12,661 nt of DNA from UMGS1470 sp051889215 (lineage in GTDB: Bacteria > Bacillota > Clostridia > Christensenellales > UBA1242). Below, piece by piece: positions 1-7,159 of this stretch. Positions within the stretch are counted from its first letter, which is position 1; each line of letters begins with the position of its first letter. The notes beneath the pieces were generated by a model, which worked only from the letters and a program-made list of their open reading frames with translations, ran no database searches and was not told the DNA's origin. The stretch lies in the NCBI GenBank assembly GCA_051889215.1, contig JBJFDC010000029.1:1-12661 (forward strand), read 5' to 3'. The translations under genes were made by a program, and so were the position numbers.

Positions 1-2675
1 AAAGCGATGTCATTGTTTATGCATGCTTTATTTCAACAAATTCATACTATGCTTTTGTTGATTATGAGAACAATATCATTGAAGAAGGCATCGTCCCAAC
101 AACCGCAACCATAACACCGCCATCTATCTCTCAATTTTTGAGAGCAGGATATTCTTTTGATGGATTTTTCTCAAAAAGTGGAAAAGAATTAATTGCAGTT
201 GAAGATGGGGAATATGTTTCGAATTACACTCTGAATGGAATAACAGAACGCATTGTATTTTATCCAAAATACACAAAACTGTTTTCTTGCGTCGTCGAAT
301 TTTCTCTAAACACCACAAAAACATCGGATTTTTATGTCAATTCAAACTTGAATCTATATTTTGTTTGCTTTTCGCCAAATGGATATAAGTTTTCCTCAAC
401 AATAAAAGACGGAGAAAAAGTTCTGATGTATTTGTCTGACGATGCTTATATTGGCGAATGGACCATCAAACTTGTCACGCCAACATATTATGAAGCAACA
501 ATATACATCAATGGCACCCAAAACACGACTGGTGTCTATGATATTGAACTTGCAAGTGAAAAATTTTCCATTGACATCGATTTGACAAAAATTGAAGACA
601 AATTTTTATATGACTCAACAGAAGACAAGGAACAATCAACTGAAGCAAAAACAATAAGCCATTACGAATATATCGACGGAGAAAAAACTTACACTGGCGT
701 ATCAAAGGAACTCGAAAATCATGAGTTTTCCCCACTTTCACCCGAACAGACTCTAACATCGCCTTATGGCTATGAAAACAAAGACATCATCGGCGCGGTC
801 AATTGGGGAGGATTATATAATTTTACAGATGCCAACTATGTTGAAGAAGGCGCGAATATTGTCGCCAAAGATTTGGGTTCAACTGTTTACAAACTTTCTT
901 TCTCGAACAATTATTCCTCGATGTATTCATATAATTATGATTGGTCCAAAGAAACAGTCTATTCCATGACCGACCTGCTCTACACAAAACCATTCCTCGA
1001 TTGTTTCCATAGAAATGACTTAAAGACTTTTGTTTTGGTCGCCTATGAATTTGCGACTTGCCCTTGGAACACTTTGGCATATGAGGGAAAACCCGCAACA
1101 GAACTCGAGCCATATCTAAAAATGGTGCGAAATGAATTTGCTGAACTTGTTGACAATATAATGCTTGAATTCAGAAACGAAAACAAAATATTCATCCTTT
1201 CCAATTGGGAAGCGGACAACTCGTTTGGACTGTATTGCTGGGATTATATTGAATCACTGCGCGGAGATTCAATCACAGACGAAGAAGCAGACCGTCGTCA
1301 ACAACTAGCACTTGAATTTTTCACCGCATACATTAATGCAAGACAAGACGGAATAATCATGGGCAGAGAAAAATTTGCAAGCCGCGGACTCGATTGTTCA
1401 ACAGTGGTTTATGGAAACTTCGAGGTTAATGCTGCAACTGAAGAAGTGCCTTGGACTCCATCGCGCCCACGCGCATACTCGGCAGTTATTCCAAACACCT
1501 ATTGCGATCTCTATTCAATTTCGGATTGGTATTCAATTTGCACAGAAGAAGGCAACAACGCCGAAATAAACTGGGACGTCGAAAATGATGCATACACCAT
1601 CACGATGTTCCTCGACAACATTTGGACCAATGTGAAGAAAAACAGGACATTCTTGCCTGAAAGTGACCCAAACTACAAACCTTGCATATGGAACTTTGGA
1701 ACAGATCCAGATAATCCAATAAAAAATGTTATGGTGACAGAGTTTGGTTCAGATGAAACAAATGAAAATCAGCGTAATTTCCAACACGTGAGAACAACCA
1801 TCACCGAGGCGATAAATTGGGGCGTCTATAAAATCACATATTGGGAAGTTTATACAAACGTCACAACTTCAACCCCAGTCGGGTCTCAACCTCGAGTCGA
1901 AGATTGTCAAGGACTTTGGCTGATTCGTCCAGATGGGACTTTTTCTCAAGGTTTTTGGTATATGAAAAGCATGATTGACGGCTTTGACTATTTCACAAAT
2001 CCAATCAAACTGGTTTACTCTTCGCATTATGTTGACACACACGGACTTGACTGGGAAAGATATAAGGATACAGTCATTTGGAGAGACGACCTCGTTGACA
2101 CATCAAAAATGAAAAGTTATTCAAAATTCTTTGTTGACGGCGCTGACAACAGTGATGCGAGATTAAATTTTATTGATTTGTCAGGTTATTCTGATTATCT
2201 TGGCAACTACACTGGATATTTTGGTTATGACATAACAGGCCTTATGAGATATAATCAAGAGTTTGTGGACAACGGAGGAAATCCCGTTTCATCACTCGAA
2301 AACACGCTCACTCAAATCACATATGAGGCGCAATCCAATAGATTTGGATTCTTGATGTATCACTACAACAGTCTTTCGCACTACACCAACTTGTCTACAG
2401 GCAAAAGTTTTGAAAATCCAATCGTGTTTGTCATGGGCAAAAACCAACAAGGAAATTGGGAAAGAATAACCAACACAAAGGTCGAGGAAAGACTTGCTGA
2501 CGGCAACACAGTGTGGTATCAAACCTATGTTAGCGTCGTGACACCAGTCAACAAATATAGCGAATTTAGGATTGTGTTTAACGAGGAATTGAATTATAAT
2601 ATTTGGGACCCAATTTTGACTAGTGTATTCTTCTTTAAAGGCGGAGATGCTTCTTCGAATTATATTTTGGAGTGA
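1..2675 (+). CDS. Secreted multidomain glycosidase-like protein (5' end outside window)
   Basis: The frame is open from the window edge (first full codon at 3), so 890 residues are visible and the true start lies upstream; the TTG at 138 is internal. Residues about 18-96 resemble an InlB B-repeat (Listeria-Bacteroides repeat), ending in the RAGYSFDGFF and VFYPKYTKL patterns. A beta-rich region follows to about 225. From about 260 to 660 there is a probable TIM barrel with the clan GH-A layout: ILSNWEADN with Glu403 as candidate acid/base after strand 4, MVTEFGSDE with Glu580 as candidate nucleophile after strand 7, and a Trp at 614 (ITYWEVY) after strand 8. A beta-rich C-terminal domain (about 660-890) could bind carbohydrate. 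No LPXTG or transmembrane anchor is seen at the C terminus. The family is not recognised with certainty and the substrate is unknown. It is probably extracellular and co-transcribed with the two small exported proteins that follow. Confidence 0.75.
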   Translation, partial: SDVIVYACFISTNSYYAFVDYENNIIEEGIVPTTATITPPSISQFLRAGYSFDGFFSKSGKELIAVEDGEYVSNYTLNGITERIVFYPKYTKLFSCVVEFSLNTTKTSDFYVNSNLNLYFVCFSPNGYKFSSTIKDGEKVLMYLSDDAYIGEWTIKLVTPTYYEATIYINGTQNTTGVYDIELASEKFSIDIDLTKIEDKFLYDSTEDKEQSTEAKTISHYEYIDGEKTYTGVSKELENHEFSPLSPEQTLTSPYGYENKDIIGAVNWGGLYNFTDANYVEEGANIVAKDLGSTVYKLSFSNNYSSMYSYNYDWSKETVYSMTDLLYTKPFLDCFHRNDLKTFVLVAYEFATCPWNTLAYEGKPATELEPYLKMVRNEFAELVDNIMLEFRNENKIFILSNWEADNSFGLYCWDYIESLRGDSITDEEADRRQQLALEFFTAYINARQDGIIMGREKFASRGLDCSTVVYGNFEVNAATEEVPWTPSRPRAYSAVIPNTYCDLYSISDWYSICTEEGNNAEINWDVENDAYTITMFLDNIWTNVKKNRTFLPESDPNYKPCIWNFGTDPDNPIKNVMVTEFGSDETNENQRNFQHVRTTITEAINWGVYKITYWEVYTNVTTSTPVGSQPRVEDCQGLWLIRPDGTFSQGFWYMKSMIDGFDYFTNPIKLVYSSHYVDTHGLDWERYKDTVIWRDDLVDTSKMKSYSKFFVDGADNSDARLNFIDLSGYSDYLGNYTGYFGYDITGLMRYNQEFVDNGGNPVSSLENTLTQITYEAQSNRFGFLMYHYNSLSHYTNLSTGKSFENPIVFVMGKNQQGNWERITNTKVEERLADGNTVWYQTYVSVVTPVNKYSEFRIVFNEELNYNIWDPILTSVFFFKGGDASSNYILE
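2669..2672 (+). promoter_or_regulatory. Shine-Dalgarno GGAG inside the last codons of the upstream gene
   Basis: GGAG lies 5 nt before the ATG at 2678 and is made of the final sense bases of the glycosidase-like gene, whose stop is 2673-2675. This favours ATG 2678 over the GTG at 2672, which would overlap the SD itself. The arrangement suggests translational coupling. Confidence 0.75.
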
Positions 2676-2677
2676 AA

Positions 2678-3301
2678 ATGAAACAAAAACAGCAAAAAAA
2701 CATAAATAACTCAAAATTTAGTGTGCTTTGGGGGTGCATAAGTCTTTTGCTATTCATCTTGCTCATTTCTCTCACAATTTCTTTGGCATATCTATCGGGG
2801 CAAAAAGAACTTGAGGACTCGTCATTTGTGGGCAAGGCAACAATTGTGTCCATAACCAATTCAACAACCTCCTCACCCATTCCTTTTGCTGCGGGAGAAA
2901 CAAAAAACTGCGAAATATCAATTCAACTTGATGCCAATGTTGATTGTGTTGTTAGAGTCAAAGTCGCATACTCATATTTTGATAATCACGAAACAAAACA
3001 CACTGTCCCCGACAATGTCACTCCAACCATATCGACAACTCAAGGTGGATTTGTTTCTGATGAGGACGGACTTTGCTACTACTTTGATGCAAATGCAAAA
3101 GACATAACAGAGTTGAATTTCATTTCGTCAATAACTTTTGACGACAATTCTGCAACCAATGCCCAATATGTCGGACTCAATTTGAGAATTTATGTTGATG
3201 CAGAGATAATTCAACAAAAAGCAATCAACTACTCTTCTCACCCATGGGGCGATAATGCACCATCAGAATGGATTGAAAGGGCAAAAAATAATTTCGCTTA
3301 A
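2678..3301 (+). CDS. TasA/SipW-type exported protein, first of a tandem pair
   Basis: This is a 207-residue protein starting at ATG 2678. It has a basic N terminus, then one hydrophobic segment at about residues 13-36 ending in SLAYLSGQ, which could be a signal peptide or a membrane anchor. The rest is Thr/Asn/Asp-rich and predicted beta-structured, with a C-terminal PWGDNAPSEW motif. The overall pattern (N-terminal h-region ending in A-Y, small beta-sandwich, terminal AEIIQ...W) resembles SipW-dependent TasA/camelysin-like matrix proteins of Bacillota. The match is at architecture level, not a firm family assignment. It begins 2 nt after the stop of the glycosidase-like gene and ends 11 nt before its paralogue, so all three are likely one transcript. 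No SipW peptidase gene is in the window. A minor pseudopilin is an alternative, but the usual prepilin cleavage motif is missing. Confidence 0.75.
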   Translation: MKQKQQKNINNSKFSVLWGCISLLLFILLISLTISLAYLSGQKELEDSSFVGKATIVSITNSTTSSPIPFAAGETKNCEISIQLDANVDCVVRVKVAYSYFDNHETKHTVPDNVTPTISTTQGGFVSDEDGLCYYFDANAKDITELNFISSITFDDNSATNAQYVGLNLRIYVDAEIIQQKAINYSSHPWGDNAPSEWIERAKNNFA

Positions 3302-3302
3302 A

Positions 3303-3307
3303 AGGAG
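3303..3307 (+). promoter_or_regulatory. Shine-Dalgarno AGGAG that selects a GTG start
   Basis: AGGAG sits 5 nt before GTG 3313. An ATG at 3311 overlaps this start in another frame but opens only an 11-codon reading frame that stops at once. The SD spacing and downstream coding support GTG 3313. Confidence 0.7.
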
Positions 3308-3312
3308 AAAAT

Positions 3313-3930
3313 GTGTTTAAACGGATTGGCAAGTTCAAAGGAATAATGATTGTTGCAATCGCAATGTCTCTCGTCATTGCAATCCTTTGTTATTGCACAA
3401 TAACCTATGCAATGCTCCAACAAAATGCGAATGTCAGCAATCAAATTGTTGTTGAGGCAATCAACCTTGAATGGGCTGACGGATATGGCAACAAAATTGA
3501 AAGCATTCCCCTTCCTTCTCGCATTTCTTCAGGCGAGAAGATTCCTCTTTCTGGAGATAACATTTCAATCAAAAGCACAGGCACAAATGGATATGCAAGA
3601 GTCAAAATCACAACCGAACTTGACGGCACGGAAACAGACAAAGTGCTTTTCACGCTTTCTCAAACAAGTGGTGTTGACGACTGGGTGAAAGGTTCTGATG
3701 GCTATTATTATTTTTGCCGCGCAGGAGTATATAACGGGGTGATTCATGGCCTTGTTAGTGTCATAACAGATATCACTTTTTCAGACTCCTTCAAAAACGC
3801 CGATTCCGACAAAAACATCACAATCAAACTTCTTGCCGAGTCGATTGATTCAAGAGACGATTCATATAAATCTGCATGGGGAAATAACCCACCAGATGAG
3901 TGGTTTGCCGCAACCTCAAATTCAAGATAA
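3313..3930 (+). CDS. TasA/SipW-type exported protein, second of a tandem pair
   Basis: This 205-residue protein starts at a GTG with a good SD. Basic residues (FKRIGKFKG) precede a hydrophobic stretch at about 11-33 that ends in TITYAMLQQ, a signal peptide or anchor typical of exported proteins. It is a paralogue of the preceding gene product. Aligned landmarks are DGYYYFCRAG against DGLCYYFDAN, ITFSD against ITFDD, AESID against AEIIQ, and the C-terminal AWGNNPPDEW against PWGDNAPSEW. Identity elsewhere is low, so the duplication is not recent. Likely a secreted surface or matrix subunit, perhaps paired with the upstream product. The gene ends the apparent operon: a new promoter follows within 10 nt, although no U-tract terminator is visible. 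Confidence 0.75.
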   Translation: MFKRIGKFKGIMIVAIAMSLVIAILCYCTITYAMLQQNANVSNQIVVEAINLEWADGYGNKIESIPLPSRISSGEKIPLSGDNISIKSTGTNGYARVKITTELDGTETDKVLFTLSQTSGVDDWVKGSDGYYYFCRAGVYNGVIHGLVSVITDITFSDSFKNADSDKNITIKLLAESIDSRDDSYKSAWGNNPPDEWFAATSNSR

Positions 3931-3936
3931 ATTTAC

Positions 3937-3967
3937 TATTGAAAAATTCAATATCATTTGTTAAAAT
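3937..3967 (+). promoter_or_regulatory. Sigma-A-like promoter of the M16 peptidase gene with overlapping palindrome
   Basis: TTGAAA (3939-3944), a 17-nt spacer and TAAAAT (3962-3967) fit a housekeeping promoter, with transcription expected from about 3974, some 18 nt before the ATG at 3992. A perfect inverted repeat with 7-bp arms (TATTGAA at 3937-3943 and TTCAATA at 3947-3953) covers the -35 element and could be an operator, though an AT-only palindrome can arise by chance. Confidence 0.6.
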
Positions 3968-3991
3968 ATAAAAAACACTACTGGAGCAAAA

Positions 3992-5359
3992 ATGATAAAA
4001 ACAAAAACTTATCCAAATGGAATGAAGCTCGTTGTTGAAACAAACCCAAATTCTCTTTCAACCGAATGCTTGTTTAGATTTGATGTCGGCGCACTCAACG
4101 AAAAAGAGTATGAATCAGGATACGCTCACTTTCTTGAACATATGCTTGCAGGAGAGTCAACAAACAAGAGGCACGTATCAGAAATAAATCAGGTTTATTT
4201 GAATGCTGGAACAGATCTTGACGCTTCGACCAGTTATGAAACAACCGACTACAACTTTGTTTCATTTAACAAAGATTTTGATGCTTGCTTTGAAGCATTG
4301 TGTGAAAGAATTTTTGATTGTTCCTTTTCCGAAGAAGAGTTTGCCCGCGAAAAAAATATTATTCTTCAAGAGCATGGGGATTCAGAAACATTTGAGGACC
4401 TTTTGACCGATATGATTGAAATTCATTATGACGGCCAATTCCCAAAATTTGTTGATTCTGACGCACGCGGCATAAAAAATGCAAATTTGGAAATGTTGAA
4501 AAAATTTTATGCTCGTGAATATATCCCAAGCAACCTATCAATCTCAATTTATGGAAACAAAACTTTTGAAGAAGTTGAACAGCTTTTGGAAAAGCATGTT
4601 TTTTCAAGAATAGGCAAAGACCGCGTGGCAACAAAAGAGCCAAGAAAACAAATCACAAAACCAATCAAATCAAACTTTTTTGTGCTTGTCGGAGAAAATC
4701 TTCAATCACAAGTTTCAATCTTGTTTAGTGTTGAAATAAAAAATAATCATGCCGTCAGTTTGCTGATTAATGCTCTTAATGGATATTGTGGAATATTGTT
4801 CCACAAATTAAGAATTGAAGAAGGTTTGGTGTATGATGTTCATGCCGAAATCGAACCCGAACTTGAAGGCGTTGTTCTGTCGTTTGACTGCTCGAAAGAC
4901 GACATTTCAAAATGTCTCACAAAAGTGAGAGAAGTGTTTGATGACATCGCACAAAATGGCTTGACCAAAGAATGTCTGACATCTGCAAAAACCCAAACTC
5001 AACTCGCCATTACTTTGCAATGTGAAAGCAGCGAATTCAAAACACAAGTAAATGCGCAAAATCTTGCAGACGGCAAAATATATTCTTTGCAAGAATCGTT
5101 AAAAAAATATAGCGAAATAACAAATGAAACAATAAAAACTGTCGCAAAAAACATATTAGATGGAAAATTTATCGTCGGAGCACAAGGAAAAGGTGTCAAA
5201 ATCGAACAACTTTTTGCATTTGAGCCATCGCTCTATGTTCCAAAATTCGCAAAATTTAAACATTTCAAACACCTAAAACGCCAGGCAAAATATGTTCAAG
5301 AAACCAGCGATGAGCGACCACAAACCAAAAAAATTGGAGAAAAACCACTTGAAAAGTAG
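3992..5359 (+). CDS. M16 family zinc metallopeptidase
   Basis: This is a 455-residue protein with the inverted zinc motif of M16 (insulinase/processing peptidase) enzymes. HFLEH places zinc-binding His46 and His50 with catalytic Glu49, and Glu127 in ILQEHG falls exactly 76 residues after His50, the classical HXXEH-X76-E spacing. The N terminus (TYPNGMKLVVETNP) and the strand ISIYGN also fit the first M16 domain; residues from about 230 form the second, non-catalytic domain. The length is slightly above the usual 410-430 because of a basic C-terminal tail from about 415. No signal peptide is seen, so the site is probably cytoplasmic. The substrate is unknown. It is transcribed alone from its own promoter, with SD GGAG (3983-3986) 5 nt before ATG. 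Many Bacillota have two adjacent M16 genes; only one is here, and it looks catalytically intact. Confidence 0.92.
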   Translation: MIKTKTYPNGMKLVVETNPNSLSTECLFRFDVGALNEKEYESGYAHFLEHMLAGESTNKRHVSEINQVYLNAGTDLDASTSYETTDYNFVSFNKDFDACFEALCERIFDCSFSEEEFAREKNIILQEHGDSETFEDLLTDMIEIHYDGQFPKFVDSDARGIKNANLEMLKKFYAREYIPSNLSISIYGNKTFEEVEQLLEKHVFSRIGKDRVATKEPRKQITKPIKSNFFVLVGENLQSQVSILFSVEIKNNHAVSLLINALNGYCGILFHKLRIEEGLVYDVHAEIEPELEGVVLSFDCSKDDISKCLTKVREVFDDIAQNGLTKECLTSAKTQTQLAITLQCESSEFKTQVNAQNLADGKIYSLQESLKKYSEITNETIKTVAKNILDGKFIVGAQGKGVKIEQLFAFEPSLYVPKFAKFKHFKHLKRQAKYVQETSDERPQTKKIGEKPLEK

Positions 5360-5378
5360 CAATTTTGCTGCTTTTTTT
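5356..5378 (+). terminator. Rho-independent terminator of the M16 gene
   Basis: The hairpin pairs 5356-5362 with 5365-5371 (core AGCAA/TTGCT, one G-T wobble) and is followed by seven T at 5372-5378. The stop codon TAG (5357-5359) lies inside the left arm, so the terminator begins within the end of the gene. Confidence 0.75.
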
Positions 5379-5397
5379 GTGAAATAACCGCTTTCTT

Positions 5398-5426
5398 TTG
5401 ATAATTAACTTTTTATGTGCTAAATT
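5398..5426 (+). promoter_or_regulatory. Extended -10 promoter of the YhhN-family gene
   Basis: TTGATA (5398-5403), 17 nt, then TAAATT (5421-5426) preceded by TGC, which gives an extended -10. Transcription would start near 5433, leaving a short leader that still carries the SD GAGGTGA (5434-5440). Confidence 0.55.
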
Positions 5427-5443
5427 TTTTTTAGAGGTGAAAT

Positions 5444-6139
5444 ATGATTTATGCAATTATTGGTGGCGTTCTTTGTGTTTTGCTTGCAGCACTATTTATT
5501 GTGGTCAGAGTCTTGCGCGGCGGAATGACGGCGCTATATCTCAAAGCGCTCGCGTCAGTTGGATTTGTTGGACTTGGGCTTGTGATGTTCTTTGGATATT
5601 CGCCAGCGAATTGGAAATCAATCTTTGTCATTCTTGGACTTGTTATGGGTCTTGTTGGAGATGTTTTGCTTGACTTCAAGGTTGTCCAAAAAGAAAAATC
5701 CGACACATTTCTCAACTGGGGCATGCTTGCGTTTGGAGTCGGACACATATTTTATTTTGTTTATCTTGTTCTCAAACTTCCGGAGTTTAATGTTTGGGCG
5801 CTTCTTGCTTCGCTCGGTGCTGCCGCCCTCATTACGGTTGCAATAATAAAGTTCATCGCACCACTCATGAAACTCGATTTTGGAAAATTCAAATGGCAAA
5901 GTGCCGCATATTCATTCATTTTGTCGTTTGTCATGCTATATGCAATCACTTGTGCAATTCTTTCGCCAAGCTTTTGGCTCATCGCGCTTGGTCTCGGTTT
6001 GATTTTTGTTTCAGACCTGATTCTTTCAACAATGTATTTTGGCGGAAAACAAGATGACAAATTGCTTTGCATTCTCAACCACGGAATATATTACTTGGGT
6101 CAAATTGCAATCGCCCTTTCGTGCTTGACTTTTCTGTGA
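5444..6139 (+). CDS. YhhN/TMEM86 family membrane protein (lysoplasmalogenase-like)
   Basis: This 231-residue, very hydrophobic protein has about eight membrane segments. It matches the YhhN/TMEM86 family through GLVGDVLL (Asp73), FGVGHIFYF (His101, Tyr104), IFVSDLIL (Asp191) and the final NHGIYYLGQIAIALS. The family includes lysoplasmalogenases that cleave the vinyl ether bond of lysoplasmalogens. The conserved Gly-Asp and Ser-Asp residues, thought to be catalytic, are both present. Plasmalogens occur in many anaerobic bacteria, so this activity is plausible, but bacterial members have varied or unknown roles. SD GAGGTGA gives a clear start at ATG 5444. It has its own promoter and converges with dapB. 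Its last 8 bases including the stop are duplicated in tandem just downstream. Confidence 0.88.
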   Translation: MIYAIIGGVLCVLLAALFIVVRVLRGGMTALYLKALASVGFVGLGLVMFFGYSPANWKSIFVILGLVMGLVGDVLLDFKVVQKEKSDTFLNWGMLAFGVGHIFYFVYLVLKLPEFNVWALLASLGAAALITVAIIKFIAPLMKLDFGKFKWQSAAYSFILSFVMLYAITCAILSPSFWLIALGLGLIFVSDLILSTMYFGGKQDDKLLCILNHGIYYLGQIAIALSCLTFL

Positions 6140-6195
6140 TTCTGTGAGGGTTTACACAAGGTTTGACTAGATTTCTCGCAAACTGATTTTATGGA

Positions 6196-6272
6196 TGTCG
6201 ACCACCAAAAGTGGCATTCTAGGAATCTGGATCCTTAGATTGTAGTGCGTTGAAGTCCATCTCAGGATGACA
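6196..6272. repeat. REP-like palindromic unit, copy A (diverged left end)
   Basis: This is a degenerate unit bounded by TGTCG on the left and CTCAGGATGACA on the right. It shares TTCTAGGAATCT (6217-6228) and TTAGATTG (6235-6242) with copy B in the same order and orientation, roughly three quarters identical over about 62 bases. AATCT and AGATT can pair across its centre. It is non-coding, between two convergent genes. Confidence 0.65.
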
Positions 6273-6281
6273 TGCTAAGGG

Positions 6282-6374
6282 TGTCATTCCGAGACGGGCA
6301 AGCAGAGTGAGGCGTTCTAGGAATCTATTAGATCGTTAGATTGCAGCGCTTTGGGGTGGCGTCTCACGATGACA
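6282..6374. repeat. REP-like palindromic unit, copy B
   Basis: This 93-bp unit has 15-bp terminal inverted repeats: TGTCATTCCGAGACG at 6282-6296 and CGTCTCACGATGACA at 6360-6374, matching at 12 of 15. Inside, AATCTA (6322-6327) pairs with TAGATT, and GCGTT pairs with AGCGC next to it, so the whole unit can fold as a long imperfect hairpin or cruciform. It is a direct repeat of copy A, offset by about 98 bp. The right end runs into the dapB coding sequence and supplies its stop codon. Confidence 0.75.
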
Positions 6375-7077
6375 TTATGTCTTCAAAAGAATAGAGTCCA
6401 GCTCTATTCTCTTTTATTAAGAAGTTAACCGCTTTCATAAATCCGTTTATATAGGGCTTGCGAGAATAACTTGAGTGCGACAAGATGATTTCTTCGTCAT
6501 CAGCAAAAAAGTGGACTTCGTGTCTTCCAAACAGCGTCCCACCGCGAAGAGAATATGAGTTTATCACTTCTTTGTCAAAATTCATGCAAGAACTGCTTGA
6601 TGTTTTGTCGTTCTCCTCCTCCAACATTGCGGAAATAATTTGTTTTGCAGTGCCGCTTGGGCAATCGACCTTGTTTTTGTGATGTGCCTCAACAACAGCA
6701 ATTTCGCCATGAAAATTTTTTGACATTGTTTTTGCCAAGTTTTTAAATTTGATGACATTTTCAGAAAAATTATCACACTTTATCACTGGGATTTTGGTGG
6801 CAGCAAAACCAAGTTCAGATGTAAAAAATTCTCCTTGGCCAGTCGTGCCCATGATGAGCTTTGTGTTTGTTTTTACACAATACTCCAACACCAACAAACT
6901 TTGCGACTTATTTGAAAAATCAACAACAAGGTCAAGTTTGTCTTTCACTTCAACAAGCGATTGATATTGCTTGCTCAAAACATCAATTTCAACCACCTCA
7001 AACCCACACTCTTTCAACCGCTCACAAATTGGTCTTCCCATTTTGCCATATGCACCAACAACACCAACAACTTTCAT
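6364..7077 (-). CDS. dapB: 4-hydroxy-tetrahydrodipicolinate reductase
   Basis: DapB reduces 4-hydroxy-tetrahydrodipicolinate with NAD(P)H in the diaminopimelate/lysine pathway, which feeds peptidoglycan synthesis in the cytoplasm. The 237-residue protein has the Rossmann motif GAYGKMG (residues 8-14), VDFS (52-55), GTTG (77-80), NFSENV, the substrate and catalytic signature EAHHKNKVDCPSGTAK (130-145, with His132, His133 and Lys136), and RGGTLFGRHEVHFF near the C terminus. It is a little shorter than typical members but complete. ATG 7077 is preferred over an in-frame TTG at 7089 because a strong SD (GAGGTGG) lies between them. The gene stands apart from other lysine genes. The C terminus ends FEDIMSS, and the last codons and stop come from the REP-like repeat. 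Confidence 0.95.
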   Translation of the reverse strand: MKVVGVVGAYGKMGRPICERLKECGFEVVEIDVLSKQYQSLVEVKDKLDLVVDFSNKSQSLLVLEYCVKTNTKLIMGTTGQGEFFTSELGFAATKIPVIKCDNFSENVIKFKNLAKTMSKNFHGEIAVVEAHHKNKVDCPSGTAKQIISAMLEEENDKTSSSSCMNFDKEVINSYSLRGGTLFGRHEVHFFADDEEIILSHSSYSRKPYINGFMKAVNFLIKENRAGLYSFEDIMSS

Positions 7078-7080
7078 ATT

Positions 7081-7087
7081 CCACCTC
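7081..7087 (-). promoter_or_regulatory. Shine-Dalgarno of dapB
   Basis: GAGGTGG on the minus strand, with its GAGG core 6 nt before ATG 7077. It shows that the TTG at 7089 lies in the ribosome binding site rather than being the start. Confidence 0.8.
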
Positions 7088-7102
7088 AAAATATTTTTAT
7101 GT

Positions 7103-7131
7103 TTAATAAATAAATATTGTTAAGTTGACAA
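7103..7131 (-). promoter_or_regulatory. Possible dapB promoter
   Basis: On the minus strand TTGTCA (7131-7126), a 17-nt spacer and TATTAA (7108-7103) give a moderate match to a housekeeping promoter. Its -35 overlaps a TTGACA on the plus strand, so the divergent genes may share control elements. Confidence 0.4.
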
Positions 7132-7159
7132 ATTTTGACATTTTGGAGATACTAAAAGT

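Noticed and set aside
138..140. TTG as the start of the large glycosidase-like gene
   Set aside because: The frame is open with good coding character to the window edge, and an InlB-B-like repeat begins before this codon, so the TTG is internal.
2292..2714. 140-codon open frame on the minus strand
   Set aside because: It is antisense to the 3' end of the glycosidase-like gene and the start of the next, with no RBS and no recognisable protein; a shadow of the real genes.
3936..3960. Terminator after the second TasA-like gene
   Set aside because: The palindrome is AT-only and no T tract follows; it overlaps a promoter and fits an operator better.
7087..7089. TTG start giving a DapB with MRWN at its N terminus
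   Set aside because: The extra codons are the SD sequence GAGGTGG itself; the ATG at 7077 gives the standard Rossmann N terminus.
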